Source of the DNA: JBGAJN01 sp044224905
GTDB taxonomy: Bacteria > Verrucomicrobiota > Verrucomicrobiia > Limisphaerales > JBGAJN01
DNA: 64,000 nucleotides
Direction: 5' to 3'
Assembly (NCBI GenBank): GCA_044224905.1
Contig: JBGAJN010000001.1
Location: 1,860,001 to 1,924,000 of the forward strand
A program made the position numbers and the translations under genes. A model generated the notes under the pieces. That model did no database searches and was not told the DNA's origin. It worked only from the letters and a program-made list of their open reading frames with translations. Every line of letters starts with the position of its first letter. Position 1 is the first letter of the stretch. Shown in pieces: positions 34,389 through 42,734 of the stretch.

Positions 34389-35591
34389 TCATGGAGTGGG
34401 AAGGTTGGCGTACTGGTTCAGCTGCGCCTGAGAATCGATCAGCAGATTGCCACGGACGACCACGCGCTCGCCCTCTTTCACACCATCCAGCACTTCGCAA
34501 AGCTCGTCTCCGGTGCGACCCAGCTTTACTTCGCGCTGCTGATAATGACCCGGCGCCGTCTCGACATACACGCGCGCGGCGTCGCCGGGGCGAAGCACCG
34601 CAGTGCGGGCGACCGTGAGGACTTCCGGTGCGTCCATTTCCACCACGCCCCGTGCGAAGGTTTTGTTTTTGAAACGACCGTCGGGATTCTCCAAAACCAC
34701 GCGCACGCGGGCGGAGCGCGTCATTTCATCGAGGTTCGGACTGATGAATGCAACCCGAGCTTTGGTGGGAGTGCTCGGAACTAATGGCGTGCTGACCTCG
34801 ACAATTTGCCCGACGTGAATGAACGGGAGGTCCGGCTCGTAAGCGACGAACATGAACCACATCTTCCGAAAGTCGGCGATCTCGAAGAGCTTCTCGCCTT
34901 CGCGCACATATTGCCCTTCGCTAACGTAGCTCTTCGTAATCGTGCCGGTAAGCGGCGCGAGGATACCGAAGTAGATGTCATCGTCCTGACGTTGCGGAAT
35001 CGAATTGATCTGTTCGGTGACAAGGCCGTATTGCAACAGGGTCTTTTTCGCTTGCTCGATCGCCGCCGGGTTTTGTTTCAAAGCCACCTTGTAGTCGTTG
35101 GCGGCGGCGAGAAGCGTGCGGCTGAACATCGTCGCGAGCGGTTGGCGACGCGTGATCTTCTCGCCTTCGCAACTCATCGCGAGTCCGTCAAGGCGGCCTT
35201 CCACCGGCGCGCAAATCACGCCGTGGCGCGTTTCGTCTTCGCCAATCATTCCCGCCACGCGCAACGTGCGGACCAGCGGGAGTCTTTTGACTTCGGCGGT
35301 TTGGAGTCCGATCGCACTGGAACTGCCGGCATGCAGCATAACAACGCTGCTGGTCGAGCGGGTGGAACTTGCCGCCACGTCGCGACTCGGCACCAAGTTC
35401 ATCCCGCACACGGTGCAGCGATCAGGCTTGTTCGACTTGATCCACGGATGCATCGGGCACTGGCTCGGACCCGCCGCGTGATCCGCAACGGCAGAAGTCG
35501 GCGCACAACACGATCCGCCCGGAAAACTCACCGCCGCCAACCAGCCTCCGGCCGCGGCTACGGCGGCGATGACTAGATGGGTGAGTTTCAT
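34389..35591 (-). CDS. CusB-like RND/metal efflux periplasmic adaptor
   Basis: A 400-residue periplasmic membrane-fusion protein of heavy-metal efflux systems. The signal region ends near FPGGSCC; a small heavy-metal-binding module at ~44-69 reads CPMHPWIKSNKPDRCTVCGMNLVP, as in CusB and related copper proteins. A split biotinyl/lipoyl-like domain, a helical hairpin (~165-200), the VREGEKLFEIADFRKMWFMFVAYEPDLPFI barrel and the C-terminal membrane-proximal domain (LIDSQAQLNQYANLPTP) follow. The usual inner-membrane pump (CusA) and outer-membrane CusC are not encoded here. It follows the multicopper oxidase by 12 bp and probably forms one operon with it. It may pair with a pump elsewhere or serve as a metal-binding protein. 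Confidence 0.8.
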   Translation of the reverse strand: MKLTHLVIAAVAAAGGWLAAVSFPGGSCCAPTSAVADHAAGPSQCPMHPWIKSNKPDRCTVCGMNLVPSRDVAASSTRSTSSVVMLHAGSSSAIGLQTAEVKRLPLVRTLRVAGMIGEDETRHGVICAPVEGRLDGLAMSCEGEKITRRQPLATMFSRTLLAAANDYKVALKQNPAAIEQAKKTLLQYGLVTEQINSIPQRQDDDIYFGILAPLTGTITKSYVSEGQYVREGEKLFEIADFRKMWFMFVAYEPDLPFIHVGQIVEVSTPLVPSTPTKARVAFISPNLDEMTRSARVRVVLENPDGRFKNKTFARGVVEMDAPEVLTVARTAVLRPGDAARVYVETAPGHYQQREVKLGRTGDELCEVLDGVKEGERVVVRGNLLIDSQAQLNQYANLPTP

Positions 35592-35603
35592 GATTAGGTG
35601 AAG

Positions 35604-37559
35604 TTACGGCACCACCGGAGTGGTCACGCGATAGAATCCCCGCGGCACCGCGAGGCGCGCCGCGTTGGTTTCGACGAAGCTGGCGGCCGCGCCATCGCTC
35701 GTTACGTAGCCGACGTTGGTCCAGCTTCCCGTCGTCATATCGGTGGAGAATTGCAGCGCATACGTTGTGCCCGTGGTGGACTTGAAATCAAGGTTGACCA
35801 TGCTGTTCGTTCCGGTGCGGGTATAATTAGCAATCGCGATCTGGGAAAGCGCGATGCGGTAGTAGCCGGTTTGCGCCAGCCGGTTCGTATCTGTTTCCGT
35901 GAACGTCGCGGCGAGTCCATTGCTGCTGGTCGCCAAGCCGACTGATTTCCAACTCCCATTGGCGTTGGTGGAATAGCCGACCGAGTAAGTCGTGCCCGGG
36001 GTCGTGGTGAAGTTGAACGTGATGTTCGTGTCGATGCCCGTCCGCGTGGCGCTCGCCAGCGTGAGCGTGTCGCCTTCGTCGTTCTGCACGACGAACTGGC
36101 CCATCAAGCCCTCGTCCTCGTGGTTGGAAAAGTGGCAATGATACATGAACGGGTTGTTCGGGCTGGCGAAGTCATCGAACTTGGCGAGAAAGCTCACTGC
36201 GCTGTTGCGTTGCACGTACAACGTGTCCTTCCAGCCTTTTTCGTAGCCAAAAATATTCGTCACCGGGCCGGGGCCCGGACCGCCGCCGGTTCGGACGCGG
36301 GATACCAGATTGAACTGGATGTCGTGGATGTGAAAGGAATGGGAGAAACCCGAGGTGTTGACGACGGTCCATTTTTCCACCGCCCCCAGCGCCACATTTT
36401 GGTTAAAGAACGTCGGAGTGAAGAGGTCGGTGGTGTTGAAATAGAACACCCCGGGCGCGCCGCCGGTGATGTTGAGCGTCCGGTTGGTGGCCACGATTGC
36501 ATTGGTCAGAAAATTGTTGGTCGCCAGCACAGCGGGCAGCGCGGTGATGGGATTCGTCGTCTGATTGGTGACCGTGATGTGAAGCACTTGAAAATCGATA
36601 TTGTTCAAGAGACTGCCGAACTGCCCGGTAGTGCCCGGTTCGCCTCCGGGGAAAGAGTTTTGCAATTGCGCACCCAGAGAGTTGGTGTTGTTGAACGATC
36701 GCAAATCCAGCGATGAACCGGAAAGCCCCGTGAGATCGAGCAGCAATTCATACCGCTCGCCCAGATTCATCAACAATCGGTTGGTGGTGACGGGCGCGTC
36801 CAACAATCCGCCGTCGGTGCCGATCACATGGAAGTTCGCGTTGTTGCTCAGCCCGAGGTAATACGCTCGTTCGATTTCCGCATTGAGAATCCGAAGCCGG
36901 ACAAACTGCGCCGGCAACTTCACTTCGGCATTCGTGGTTCCGTTGGCCAGCAGGTAATCGCCGTAGGCGGAATTCGCCGTGACGATTTGATTCGCATTGG
37001 GGCCGCCGACGATGAAACGGCGGCTGGTCAGCACGAGCGGGATGTCGTCCACGCCATAGGTGCGAGGCAACGGCAACGCCGATTCCTGCGCGTCGCGAAT
37101 GATGATAAAGCCGCCGGCGCCGCGTGAGAGTTGCTCTTGCGTCTTCAGGTGCAAGTGCGGGTGATACCAGTAGGTGGCCGCGTTGTTCATCACGGTGAAC
37201 ATTGGCGACCAAACCGTTCCCGCCGGGATAGTTTGGTGCGGCCCACCATCCATGATCGCAGGAATGTGGAAGCCGTGCCAGTGAACCGTCGTCGTGTCCG
37301 CCGGCAGATTGTTGCTGACGTTGATTCGAACGACGTCGCCTTTGTTCATGATCAACGTCGGACCCCAGAAGTCCGCGCCGTTGTAGCCGTAGGTGGTGGT
37401 CTTGTTGCCGGACAAGAACTGCCGGTTGGTTTGGTTCAGCGAAAGATTGTAAGTCGGGCCCGTGAGCGTCGGGGGAATCCAGAGCGGACTATACGCCGTG
37501 GCGCTGACGTGGGACAAAACCAATCCCACAGCAGCCGACCAAAGCGTTTTCATTTTCAT
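35604..37559 (-). CDS. Multicopper oxidase with C-terminal beta-repeat modules
   Basis: A ~651-residue secreted oxidase, likely a copper or phenol oxidase. Copper ligands are visible in four places: TTVHWHGFHIP, TYWYHPHLH, HSFHIHDIQF and MYHCHFSNHEDEGLM, matching type 1, 2 and 3 copper sites. A signal peptide ends near SATA. After the oxidase domains (to ~510), two copies of a ~60-residue beta module of the type TTYSVGYSTNANGSWKSVG...ETDTNRLAQTGYYRIAL close the protein. ATG 37559 was chosen over an upstream GTG. The CusB-like gene follows at 12 bp and a CusRS-like system diverges upstream, which supports a copper role. A relic of a similar C-terminal module lies just upstream. Confidence 0.88.
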   Translation of the reverse strand: MKMKTLWSAAVGLVLSHVSATAYSPLWIPPTLTGPTYNLSLNQTNRQFLSGNKTTTYGYNGADFWGPTLIMNKGDVVRINVSNNLPADTTTVHWHGFHIPAIMDGGPHQTIPAGTVWSPMFTVMNNAATYWYHPHLHLKTQEQLSRGAGGFIIIRDAQESALPLPRTYGVDDIPLVLTSRRFIVGGPNANQIVTANSAYGDYLLANGTTNAEVKLPAQFVRLRILNAEIERAYYLGLSNNANFHVIGTDGGLLDAPVTTNRLLMNLGERYELLLDLTGLSGSSLDLRSFNNTNSLGAQLQNSFPGGEPGTTGQFGSLLNNIDFQVLHITVTNQTTNPITALPAVLATNNFLTNAIVATNRTLNITGGAPGVFYFNTTDLFTPTFFNQNVALGAVEKWTVVNTSGFSHSFHIHDIQFNLVSRVRTGGGPGPGPVTNIFGYEKGWKDTLYVQRNSAVSFLAKFDDFASPNNPFMYHCHFSNHEDEGLMGQFVVQNDEGDTLTLASATRTGIDTNITFNFTTTPGTTYSVGYSTNANGSWKSVGLATSSNGLAATFTETDTNRLAQTGYYRIALSQIAIANYTRTGTNSMVNLDFKSTTGTTYALQFSTDMTTGSWTNVGYVTSDGAAASFVETNAARLAVPRGFYRVTTPVVP

Positions 37560-37616
37560 ACATCGCACTCTAAACGCCGAACCTTAAGGGCACGTTAAGC
37601 ACGAAGGTTGGGGTGT

Positions 37617-37799
37617 TCATTGCGCGACGACCGGCATCTGCACACGGTAAAAAGCCCGGGGATACGCCAGGCGCGTTGCGTTGGTTTCCACGTAATTGGC
37701 GACGTTGCCGTCACTCGTTACCGTGCCGACATTCGTCCAGCTTCCCGTCCTCATGTCGGTCGAAAACTCGACCGCGTAAGTTGTGTTCGTTTTGCTCAG
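37617..37799 (-). pseudogene. Relic of a multicopper-oxidase-type C-terminal module
   Basis: On the minus strand, 61 codons reading TYAVEFSTDMRTGSWTNVG...VETNATRLAYPRAFYRV and a stop closely match the last module of the neighbouring oxidase (TYALQFSTDMTTGSWTNVG...VETNAARLAVPRGFYRV). DNA similarity is also clear by eye. The upstream part of the gene is missing, so this is the remaining tail of a duplicated gene, left in the intergenic space before the divergent two-component system. Confidence 0.7.
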
Positions 37800-37966
37800 G
37801 CATTGCGTTGCTAAACCGAGCGCTCGGGTTTTCATTCGAAGGCGGTATCGGCATTCACAACTCGAGCCTGCATCACATGGCAGGGCAAAACCCACGAATC
37901 TTGATTACAGTTTTGTCATGTTAATCCGCTTCGATTTTCCCCGTGACCGCGATACCGTAAGAGCAC

Positions 37967-38638
37967 GTGAAAGTTCTCGCCGTTGAAGATGAGAAGAAGA
38001 TCGCCGCCCTGATCCGCAAAGGGCTCGAAGAACACGGCTTCGTGGTCGACCTCTGCCACAACGGCACCGAAGGTTACACGCTCGCCACGACGCGCAGCTA
38101 CGACGCCATCCTCCTCGACATCATGGTTCCCGGACGCGATGGCCTGAGCATACTTCGACAGCTCCGCGAACAGAAAAATTCCGTGCCCGTAATCCTGCTC
38201 ACCGCGCGCGGCGAACTGAACGAGCGTGTCGAAGGCTTAAACCTCGGTGCGGATGATTATCTCACCAAACCATTTTACATCGATGAACTCGTCGCCCGCC
38301 TGCACGCGGTGATGCGGCGCAAGTCCGGCGATCAACTCAGCGTGTTGCAAACCGGCGATCTGACCGTGAACCTTCTCACGCGCGAGGTTAAGCGCGGCAC
38401 CGAACAGGTGGAACTGACCACGCGCGAATTCGCGTTGCTCACTTACCTCATGCGCTCGCCTGGGCGCGTCTTTACGCGCACGCAAATCTGCGAGCACGTG
38501 TGGAATTACCACCACGATCCCGGCACCAACCTGGTTGATGTTTACGTTCAACGGGTTCGCAAAAAAATTGGTGACGGCGCCGAGCAACCCCTTATCGAAA
38601 CCGTGCGTGGCGTCGGCTATCGTTTCTGCAAGCCGTGA
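37967..38638 (+). CDS. OmpR-family response regulator, CusR/CopR-like
   Basis: A 223-residue response regulator. The receiver domain (1-115) has the acidic pair VEDEKK, the phospho-acceptor Asp in AILLDIMVPGRDG, Thr in LLTARGELNERVEGLNLGADDY and Lys in LTKPF. A winged-helix DNA-binding domain (~125-220) ends in RGVGYRF. The GTG start is preceded closely by promoter-containing intergenic DNA. The sensor kinase gene follows in 7 bp. The pair faces away from the multicopper oxidase-CusB genes, the usual arrangement for copper-sensing systems, so it probably regulates them; the metal is inferred. Confidence 0.85.
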   Translation: MKVLAVEDEKKIAALIRKGLEEHGFVVDLCHNGTEGYTLATTRSYDAILLDIMVPGRDGLSILRQLREQKNSVPVILLTARGELNERVEGLNLGADDYLTKPFYIDELVARLHAVMRRKSGDQLSVLQTGDLTVNLLTREVKRGTEQVELTTREFALLTYLMRSPGRVFTRTQICEHVWNYHHDPGTNLVDVYVQRVRKKIGDGAEQPLIETVRGVGYRFCKP

Positions 38639-38645
38639 TTCCAGC

Positions 38646-40100
38646 GTGAAGACCAATTCCTTCCGGCTCAAGATCGCGCTCCTCGCCGCCCTCATCTCCG
38701 GCAGCTTGCTGATCGCCGCCGGCGTGGCGTTTTGGCAGCTGACCTACCGCATGGATCTCGCACGGGTGGACCGTGAGCTGAGGAATTTCGGCAATCCCCA
38801 GCTTGACCGCGTGAACGGTGGCGATCATTGGGTCCGATTCGAGAGCGCGCTGGGTTTGATTGCCGGGCCGCGCAAGCAGCCGCCCTTCATCCTCTGGGTG
38901 AAACACGAGAATCGTGTCATCCACCAGTCCGCGCACTGGCCGAACGCCATCAAGCCAGAATCGTTTCCGGAACTCACCGCCTACGAGCCGCCATTCGTAC
39001 TCGAACCAGGCAAGCCGCTGCCCACCCCGCCGAGGCGCTCCGAGCCGATCTCGTCGCGGAATCCAGAATTGCCGCGCAAGGTGCCGCAGTTTTTCACTCT
39101 CGCGTCTGACGGACGGAACTGGCGGTTGGCCGTGATGGGCAATCCCTACATGACCCTCGTCCTTGGCGCCGACCTCGATGAGTTCATGGCCGGCATGACG
39201 AAACTGCGTAACACTTACCTCGCCGCGTTGCCGGTCGTGCTGCTGCTCGTCGCCGCGGGCGCATGGCTGGTTGCGAGTCGCGCGCTGCGGCCGGTCAACG
39301 CGCTCACGCAAACTGTCGAAGGCATCACCGCGCGCGGTCTCGATCAACGTCTCACGACGCGCGCCCACGAAACCGAGTTCGCGCGCCTCATCACTGTCTT
39401 CAACCAGATGATGGACCGCCTCGAAAAGAGTTTTCACCAAGCCACGCGCTTCAGCGCCGACGCCTCGCACGAGTTGAAAACGCCGCTCGCGATTCTGCAA
39501 GGTGAGTTGGAGGAGGCGTTGCAATCCGCTGTCTCGGGTTCCGTTGAGCAGCGGCGCTATGCACAATTGCTCGAGGAGATTCAGCGCCTCAAAGCCATAA
39601 CGCACAAGTTGCTGCTGCTGTCACTGGCCGACTCGGGGCGCCTCAAACTCGACCTCCATCCGCTCAATTTCACGGAAGCCATTGAAGAGGTGATTGAAGA
39701 CGCCGAGATTTTGGCCGGCGACCTTACGTTGGAGAAGTCGCTGGAGCCGACAGTGCAAATCAATGCCGATGCCGACCTCCTTCAGCAGGTTCTTCAGAAC
39801 CTCGCGGTCAACGCGATAAAATACAACCGGCCCGGCGGCCGCATCCGCTTTGAGCTCACAAAAGAGGCGAATGGTGCCTTGCTCCGTGTCGGGAACACTG
39901 GCGCGGGTGTCCCTGCGCCGGACCAGGAAAAGGTCTTCGAGCGCTTTTACCGTGCCGACCCATCCCGCAACCGGCAAACGGAAGGCATCGGCCTCGGGTT
40001 GAGCCTCGCCCGGGAAATCGTCCGCGCGCATCACGGCGAGTTGCTGCTCGAGTCTTCTCAAGATGATTGGACTTCTTTCGCGCTGCGGCTGCCGACGTGA
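38646..40100 (+). CDS. Sensor histidine kinase, CusS-like
   Basis: A ~484-residue membrane kinase. An N-terminal membrane segment (FRLKIALLAALISGSLLIAAGVAF), a ~150-residue periplasmic sensor and a second segment (TYLAALPVVLLLVAAGAWLVA) are followed by HAMP (RALRPVNALTQTVEGI), HisKA (H-box SADASHELKTPLAILQGELEEAL) and HATPase_c (N-box LQNLAVNAIKYN, F-box FERFYRADPSRN, G-box GIGLGLSLAREI). All kinase motifs are intact. The frame reaches back into the regulator gene; GTG 38646, eight bases after its stop, was chosen because the membrane region starts there. It is expected to phosphorylate the adjacent regulator. The histidine kinase and the ligase gene on the other strand converge here. Confidence 0.85.
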   Translation: MKTNSFRLKIALLAALISGSLLIAAGVAFWQLTYRMDLARVDRELRNFGNPQLDRVNGGDHWVRFESALGLIAGPRKQPPFILWVKHENRVIHQSAHWPNAIKPESFPELTAYEPPFVLEPGKPLPTPPRRSEPISSRNPELPRKVPQFFTLASDGRNWRLAVMGNPYMTLVLGADLDEFMAGMTKLRNTYLAALPVVLLLVAAGAWLVASRALRPVNALTQTVEGITARGLDQRLTTRAHETEFARLITVFNQMMDRLEKSFHQATRFSADASHELKTPLAILQGELEEALQSAVSGSVEQRRYAQLLEEIQRLKAITHKLLLLSLADSGRLKLDLHPLNFTEAIEEVIEDAEILAGDLTLEKSLEPTVQINADADLLQQVLQNLAVNAIKYNRPGGRIRFELTKEANGALLRVGNTGAGVPAPDQEKVFERFYRADPSRNRQTEGIGLGLSLAREIVRAHHGELLLESSQDDWTSFALRLPT

Positions 40101-40152
40101 GCCAAGCTATCGGAGCGATCGCGGGGAGGGCCTTTTGGCTAGTTGCGTCCCG

Positions 40153-41721
40153 TCACGTGTCGCGCAGGATCGATTGCAAGGTGAGGTAATCAATCTTGGC
40201 GTTGTGACGTTTGTCCACGGGGATTTTGGACATGAGGTGGAACGTATCGATGGCCGCCCAATCTAGCTGACGTTTTAGGATTGTGAGATCCAGTCCGCCG
40301 CCTGCTTCAAGGACCAGTATGCGACGTCCTTTGACGGATAGCAGCGCGGCGCGGCGAACTTCCGGATTTTCCAAAGCGACGCATTCAACTTGGAAGGGAT
40401 AAAGGATCCCCTTCGTGTCCACGATTCGCGCGCTCGATCGCCCGAGGAGCCATAGACGCCCACCATTATCGAAGTAGCCGGCGTCGCCGGTCTGGTGCCA
40501 GACGGTTCCGCCAACGTTCAACCGAGTGCCTTGATCTGCCTGATGATTTGCGTGGCTGGGTTGCACGTGCGGTCCTGCGACCACGATTTGCCCGGCGTGG
40601 CCCTGCGGGAGACTTGCCGATTCGAATTGGTTTTCGGTCAATTGTCCGCCTGCGGAAGTGATGTCTTCGCTGAGGATCCGCACTTGAGTCGCAGCGTCCG
40701 GGAAGCCGGCGAGAAGCCCGCGGCCGCTTGCCATCTTTTGCCGGTCATCGACGGAAATATCGCGCTGATGGAGCAGTGCGATGGGTTCTGCTTCGGTCGA
40801 GCCGTATACTGCAACGACGTCCGCTGCGGGTGCGACGAGACTCAGTTTTTCCAACAGGCGCGGGAATACCGGCGCCCCTCCGGTGAAGATCTTTTCAAAG
40901 CAATCGAGCTTGTGCGAATTCGTGATGCAGAAGTCCGCTAGATTCTCCAGCAAAGCCGGCGATGCGCCGATTCGTTGAGGGCGGTGGTTTTCAATTTCTC
41001 GCAACAACACTTCAGGTCGGATTGCTCCGGGCGATCGGAGATCGGCGTGAGGAAGCAACGACGTGACGCCCGCGGCGAGATTCGAGAGCACGAACATCGG
41101 CATCGTCACCAGATCTGTTTCGCCGGCAGTGAGGGTGAAGCTGCGTTCAAGCACGCGTTGTTGGGCGAGTAGAAAACCGTGGCGGCGTACGGACGATTTC
41201 GGTTGTCCCGTGCTCCCGCTGGTGAAGCGGACGATGGCGGGAAAATCGTCGGAGCAATCTTCGATTACGCTCCTTGTCGCGACTTCATTCTGATGATTCA
41301 GCCGACGTACACCCGGCACAAAGAAGTCCGTGGCGAATTTCAATGGAATGCGGCGCAAGGCCGGCGACTTCAATCGAAGCAGGTGCGCTCGGGCGCAGCC
41401 AATGAACGCTCTGGGCGATTGGGCCGCGCAGCAGCGATCAACGTGCTCGTGTCCAGCGGAGGGATCGATGAATACGGCCACCAACCCGCAGCGGAGGAGG
41501 GCGACGAAGAGAATGTAGAGCTCCGCGGATACTGGTTGCAGCAGCACGATCGCATCGCCGCGACTTAAACCGGCGGCATGAAGTTGGGCGGCAATGCGCG
41601 AAGCTGCCAACTCCAACTGCGCGAAGGTGAACGTGCGGTTCTTGCCGCGCGAGTTGTCGATGATCGCTATTTGTTCACCGCACGTCGCAACCCGTTCGCT
41701 GAGCAACTGGGCGATGTTCAC
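40153..41721 (-). CDS. OleC-like AMP-dependent ligase
   Basis: A 522-residue ANL-superfamily enzyme that adenylates a carboxylic acid. Core motifs: FTSGSTGQPKSS (P-loop), VYGSTEAEP, TGDAGYFDNGGRLWLLGRSS and the C-terminal catalytic-lysine region PVDKRHNAKIDYL. The PVDxRHNAKI ending and the GRLWLLGR segment resemble OleC, the beta-lactone synthetase of long-chain olefin pathways, more than typical acyl-CoA synthetases, so it may activate a 3-hydroxy or other fatty acid. OleA, OleB and OleD are not nearby, so olefin synthesis is not supported. The GTG start overlaps the GNAT stop by 4 nt. It is the last gene of the cluster and likely loads or couples an acyl part. Confidence 0.82.
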   Translation of the reverse strand: MNIAQLLSERVATCGEQIAIIDNSRGKNRTFTFAQLELAASRIAAQLHAAGLSRGDAIVLLQPVSAELYILFVALLRCGLVAVFIDPSAGHEHVDRCCAAQSPRAFIGCARAHLLRLKSPALRRIPLKFATDFFVPGVRRLNHQNEVATRSVIEDCSDDFPAIVRFTSGSTGQPKSSVRRHGFLLAQQRVLERSFTLTAGETDLVTMPMFVLSNLAAGVTSLLPHADLRSPGAIRPEVLLREIENHRPQRIGASPALLENLADFCITNSHKLDCFEKIFTGGAPVFPRLLEKLSLVAPAADVVAVYGSTEAEPIALLHQRDISVDDRQKMASGRGLLAGFPDAATQVRILSEDITSAGGQLTENQFESASLPQGHAGQIVVAGPHVQPSHANHQADQGTRLNVGGTVWHQTGDAGYFDNGGRLWLLGRSSARIVDTKGILYPFQVECVALENPEVRRAALLSVKGRRILVLEAGGGLDLTILKRQLDWAAIDTFHLMSKIPVDKRHNAKIDYLTLQSILRDT

Positions 41722-42713
41722 AGCGTTTTCGCGAAGAGGGTGTAACGCCGGAAGACCGAGGCGTAACGGGCGCTGATGCTGCGCGACTTGTTCGACTCGT
41801 GCATGAGCGCATGGATGAGGCGCCGATGGCCCAGCGCCCGAACCGCGCGTCGGTTCACTGCGACCAGATGGCTCCCGAGTCCGGCGAATTGCCGTTCGGG
41901 CAGCACAGCGAGCGTCTTGATGATGGACGTGTCGATGGGATTGCCGGCGCGTGCTTGCAACAGGTCCGGTACGGTGAAAATGAAGCCAATCGCGCGATCG
42001 GCATGCATCGCAAGGGTCACCAGCTCTGGGCGAACATACGCGCGGAGCGGTTCATACTGAGCGACGAATTCCGCCTCGGACTGCGGCTGATAAAGCAAGC
42101 TGTTGCGAAAGCTGACCGTGACGACGCGATGAATGGTGCGCAGCTCCTCGTCGAATCGATCCAACTGAAGTGGGCGCAAACTGAAACCTAGCTTCGCCAA
42201 TCGATCCGCAGCGCGGCTGGCTTGTTCGTCCTCACCCGAGTCCAATTGCTCGTCTACCGATGAGTAGTAGTTGGCGAACGGCTTGAAATCTTGCTGAGCA
42301 AATTGCTGCGGCCAATCAGGCGGATTGGTGGGCTCGAGAAAGAATGGCGGCGCGCCGTTGCTTTCGGTGACGAAGCGATAGTTGCGCCACGTGTTGCCGT
42401 CCATCGGGCCGACAGCCGAGGTGCAGTGGTTGGCTTTCAGTTCAGCACAGGCGTGAGAGAGCAATTGCCGACCGACCTCGGTGCTGTCCGCCGCGTAATG
42501 TCCGATGACGCCGAGTCGCTGGCCGGCGTATTGCGGAACTGTCTGCCACCAGAGGGAGAATCGACCCGCGATTGCGCCGGCACCTTCGAGCAGAACCCAG
42601 TGGGCATCCGGCGCGTGTCGCATCAGATTGGCCGCATCGAACGCGGGCAACCCTGCGCGCGGGCAGAATTGTTTGAGCGCGGACGCGTCTTGGATTCGGA
42701 GCAGGCGGTTCAC
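41718..42713 (-). CDS. GNAT-like N-acyltransferase
   Basis: A ~331-residue protein with the GNAT fold. The N-terminal half contains WVLLEGAGAIAGRFSLWW and GVIGHYAADSTEVGRQLLSHACAEL; the C-terminal half has ERAIGFIFTVPDLLQ-like strands and the acetyl-CoA site IIKTLAVLPERQFAGLGSHLVAVNRRAV. Length and duplication-like halves suggest a two-lobed acyltransferase or FemAB-like protein; the acyl donor and acceptor are unknown. A TTG four codons earlier is possible; GTG 42713 was chosen. It lies nine to twenty-one bp after the DUF3419 gene and overlaps the ligase. In context it may acylate an amine made by the cluster. Confidence 0.7.
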   Translation of the reverse strand: MNRLLRIQDASALKQFCPRAGLPAFDAANLMRHAPDAHWVLLEGAGAIAGRFSLWWQTVPQYAGQRLGVIGHYAADSTEVGRQLLSHACAELKANHCTSAVGPMDGNTWRNYRFVTESNGAPPFFLEPTNPPDWPQQFAQQDFKPFANYYSSVDEQLDSGEDEQASRAADRLAKLGFSLRPLQLDRFDEELRTIHRVVTVSFRNSLLYQPQSEAEFVAQYEPLRAYVRPELVTLAMHADRAIGFIFTVPDLLQARAGNPIDTSIIKTLAVLPERQFAGLGSHLVAVNRRAVRALGHRRLIHALMHESNKSRSISARYASVFRRYTLFAKTL

Positions 42714-42734
42714 TACGGTTTGCAATCTGGTGGT

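Noticed and set aside
40101..40152. Weak inverted repeat AGCCAA/TTGGCT between the converging kinase and ligase genes
   Set aside because: The stem is only six bases with a loop near 30 and no T-run, so a terminator cannot be supported.
40153..41721. Long-chain olefin (ole) pathway
   Set aside because: Only an OleC-like ligase is present; no OleA thiolase, OleB hydrolase or OleD reductase is in the window.
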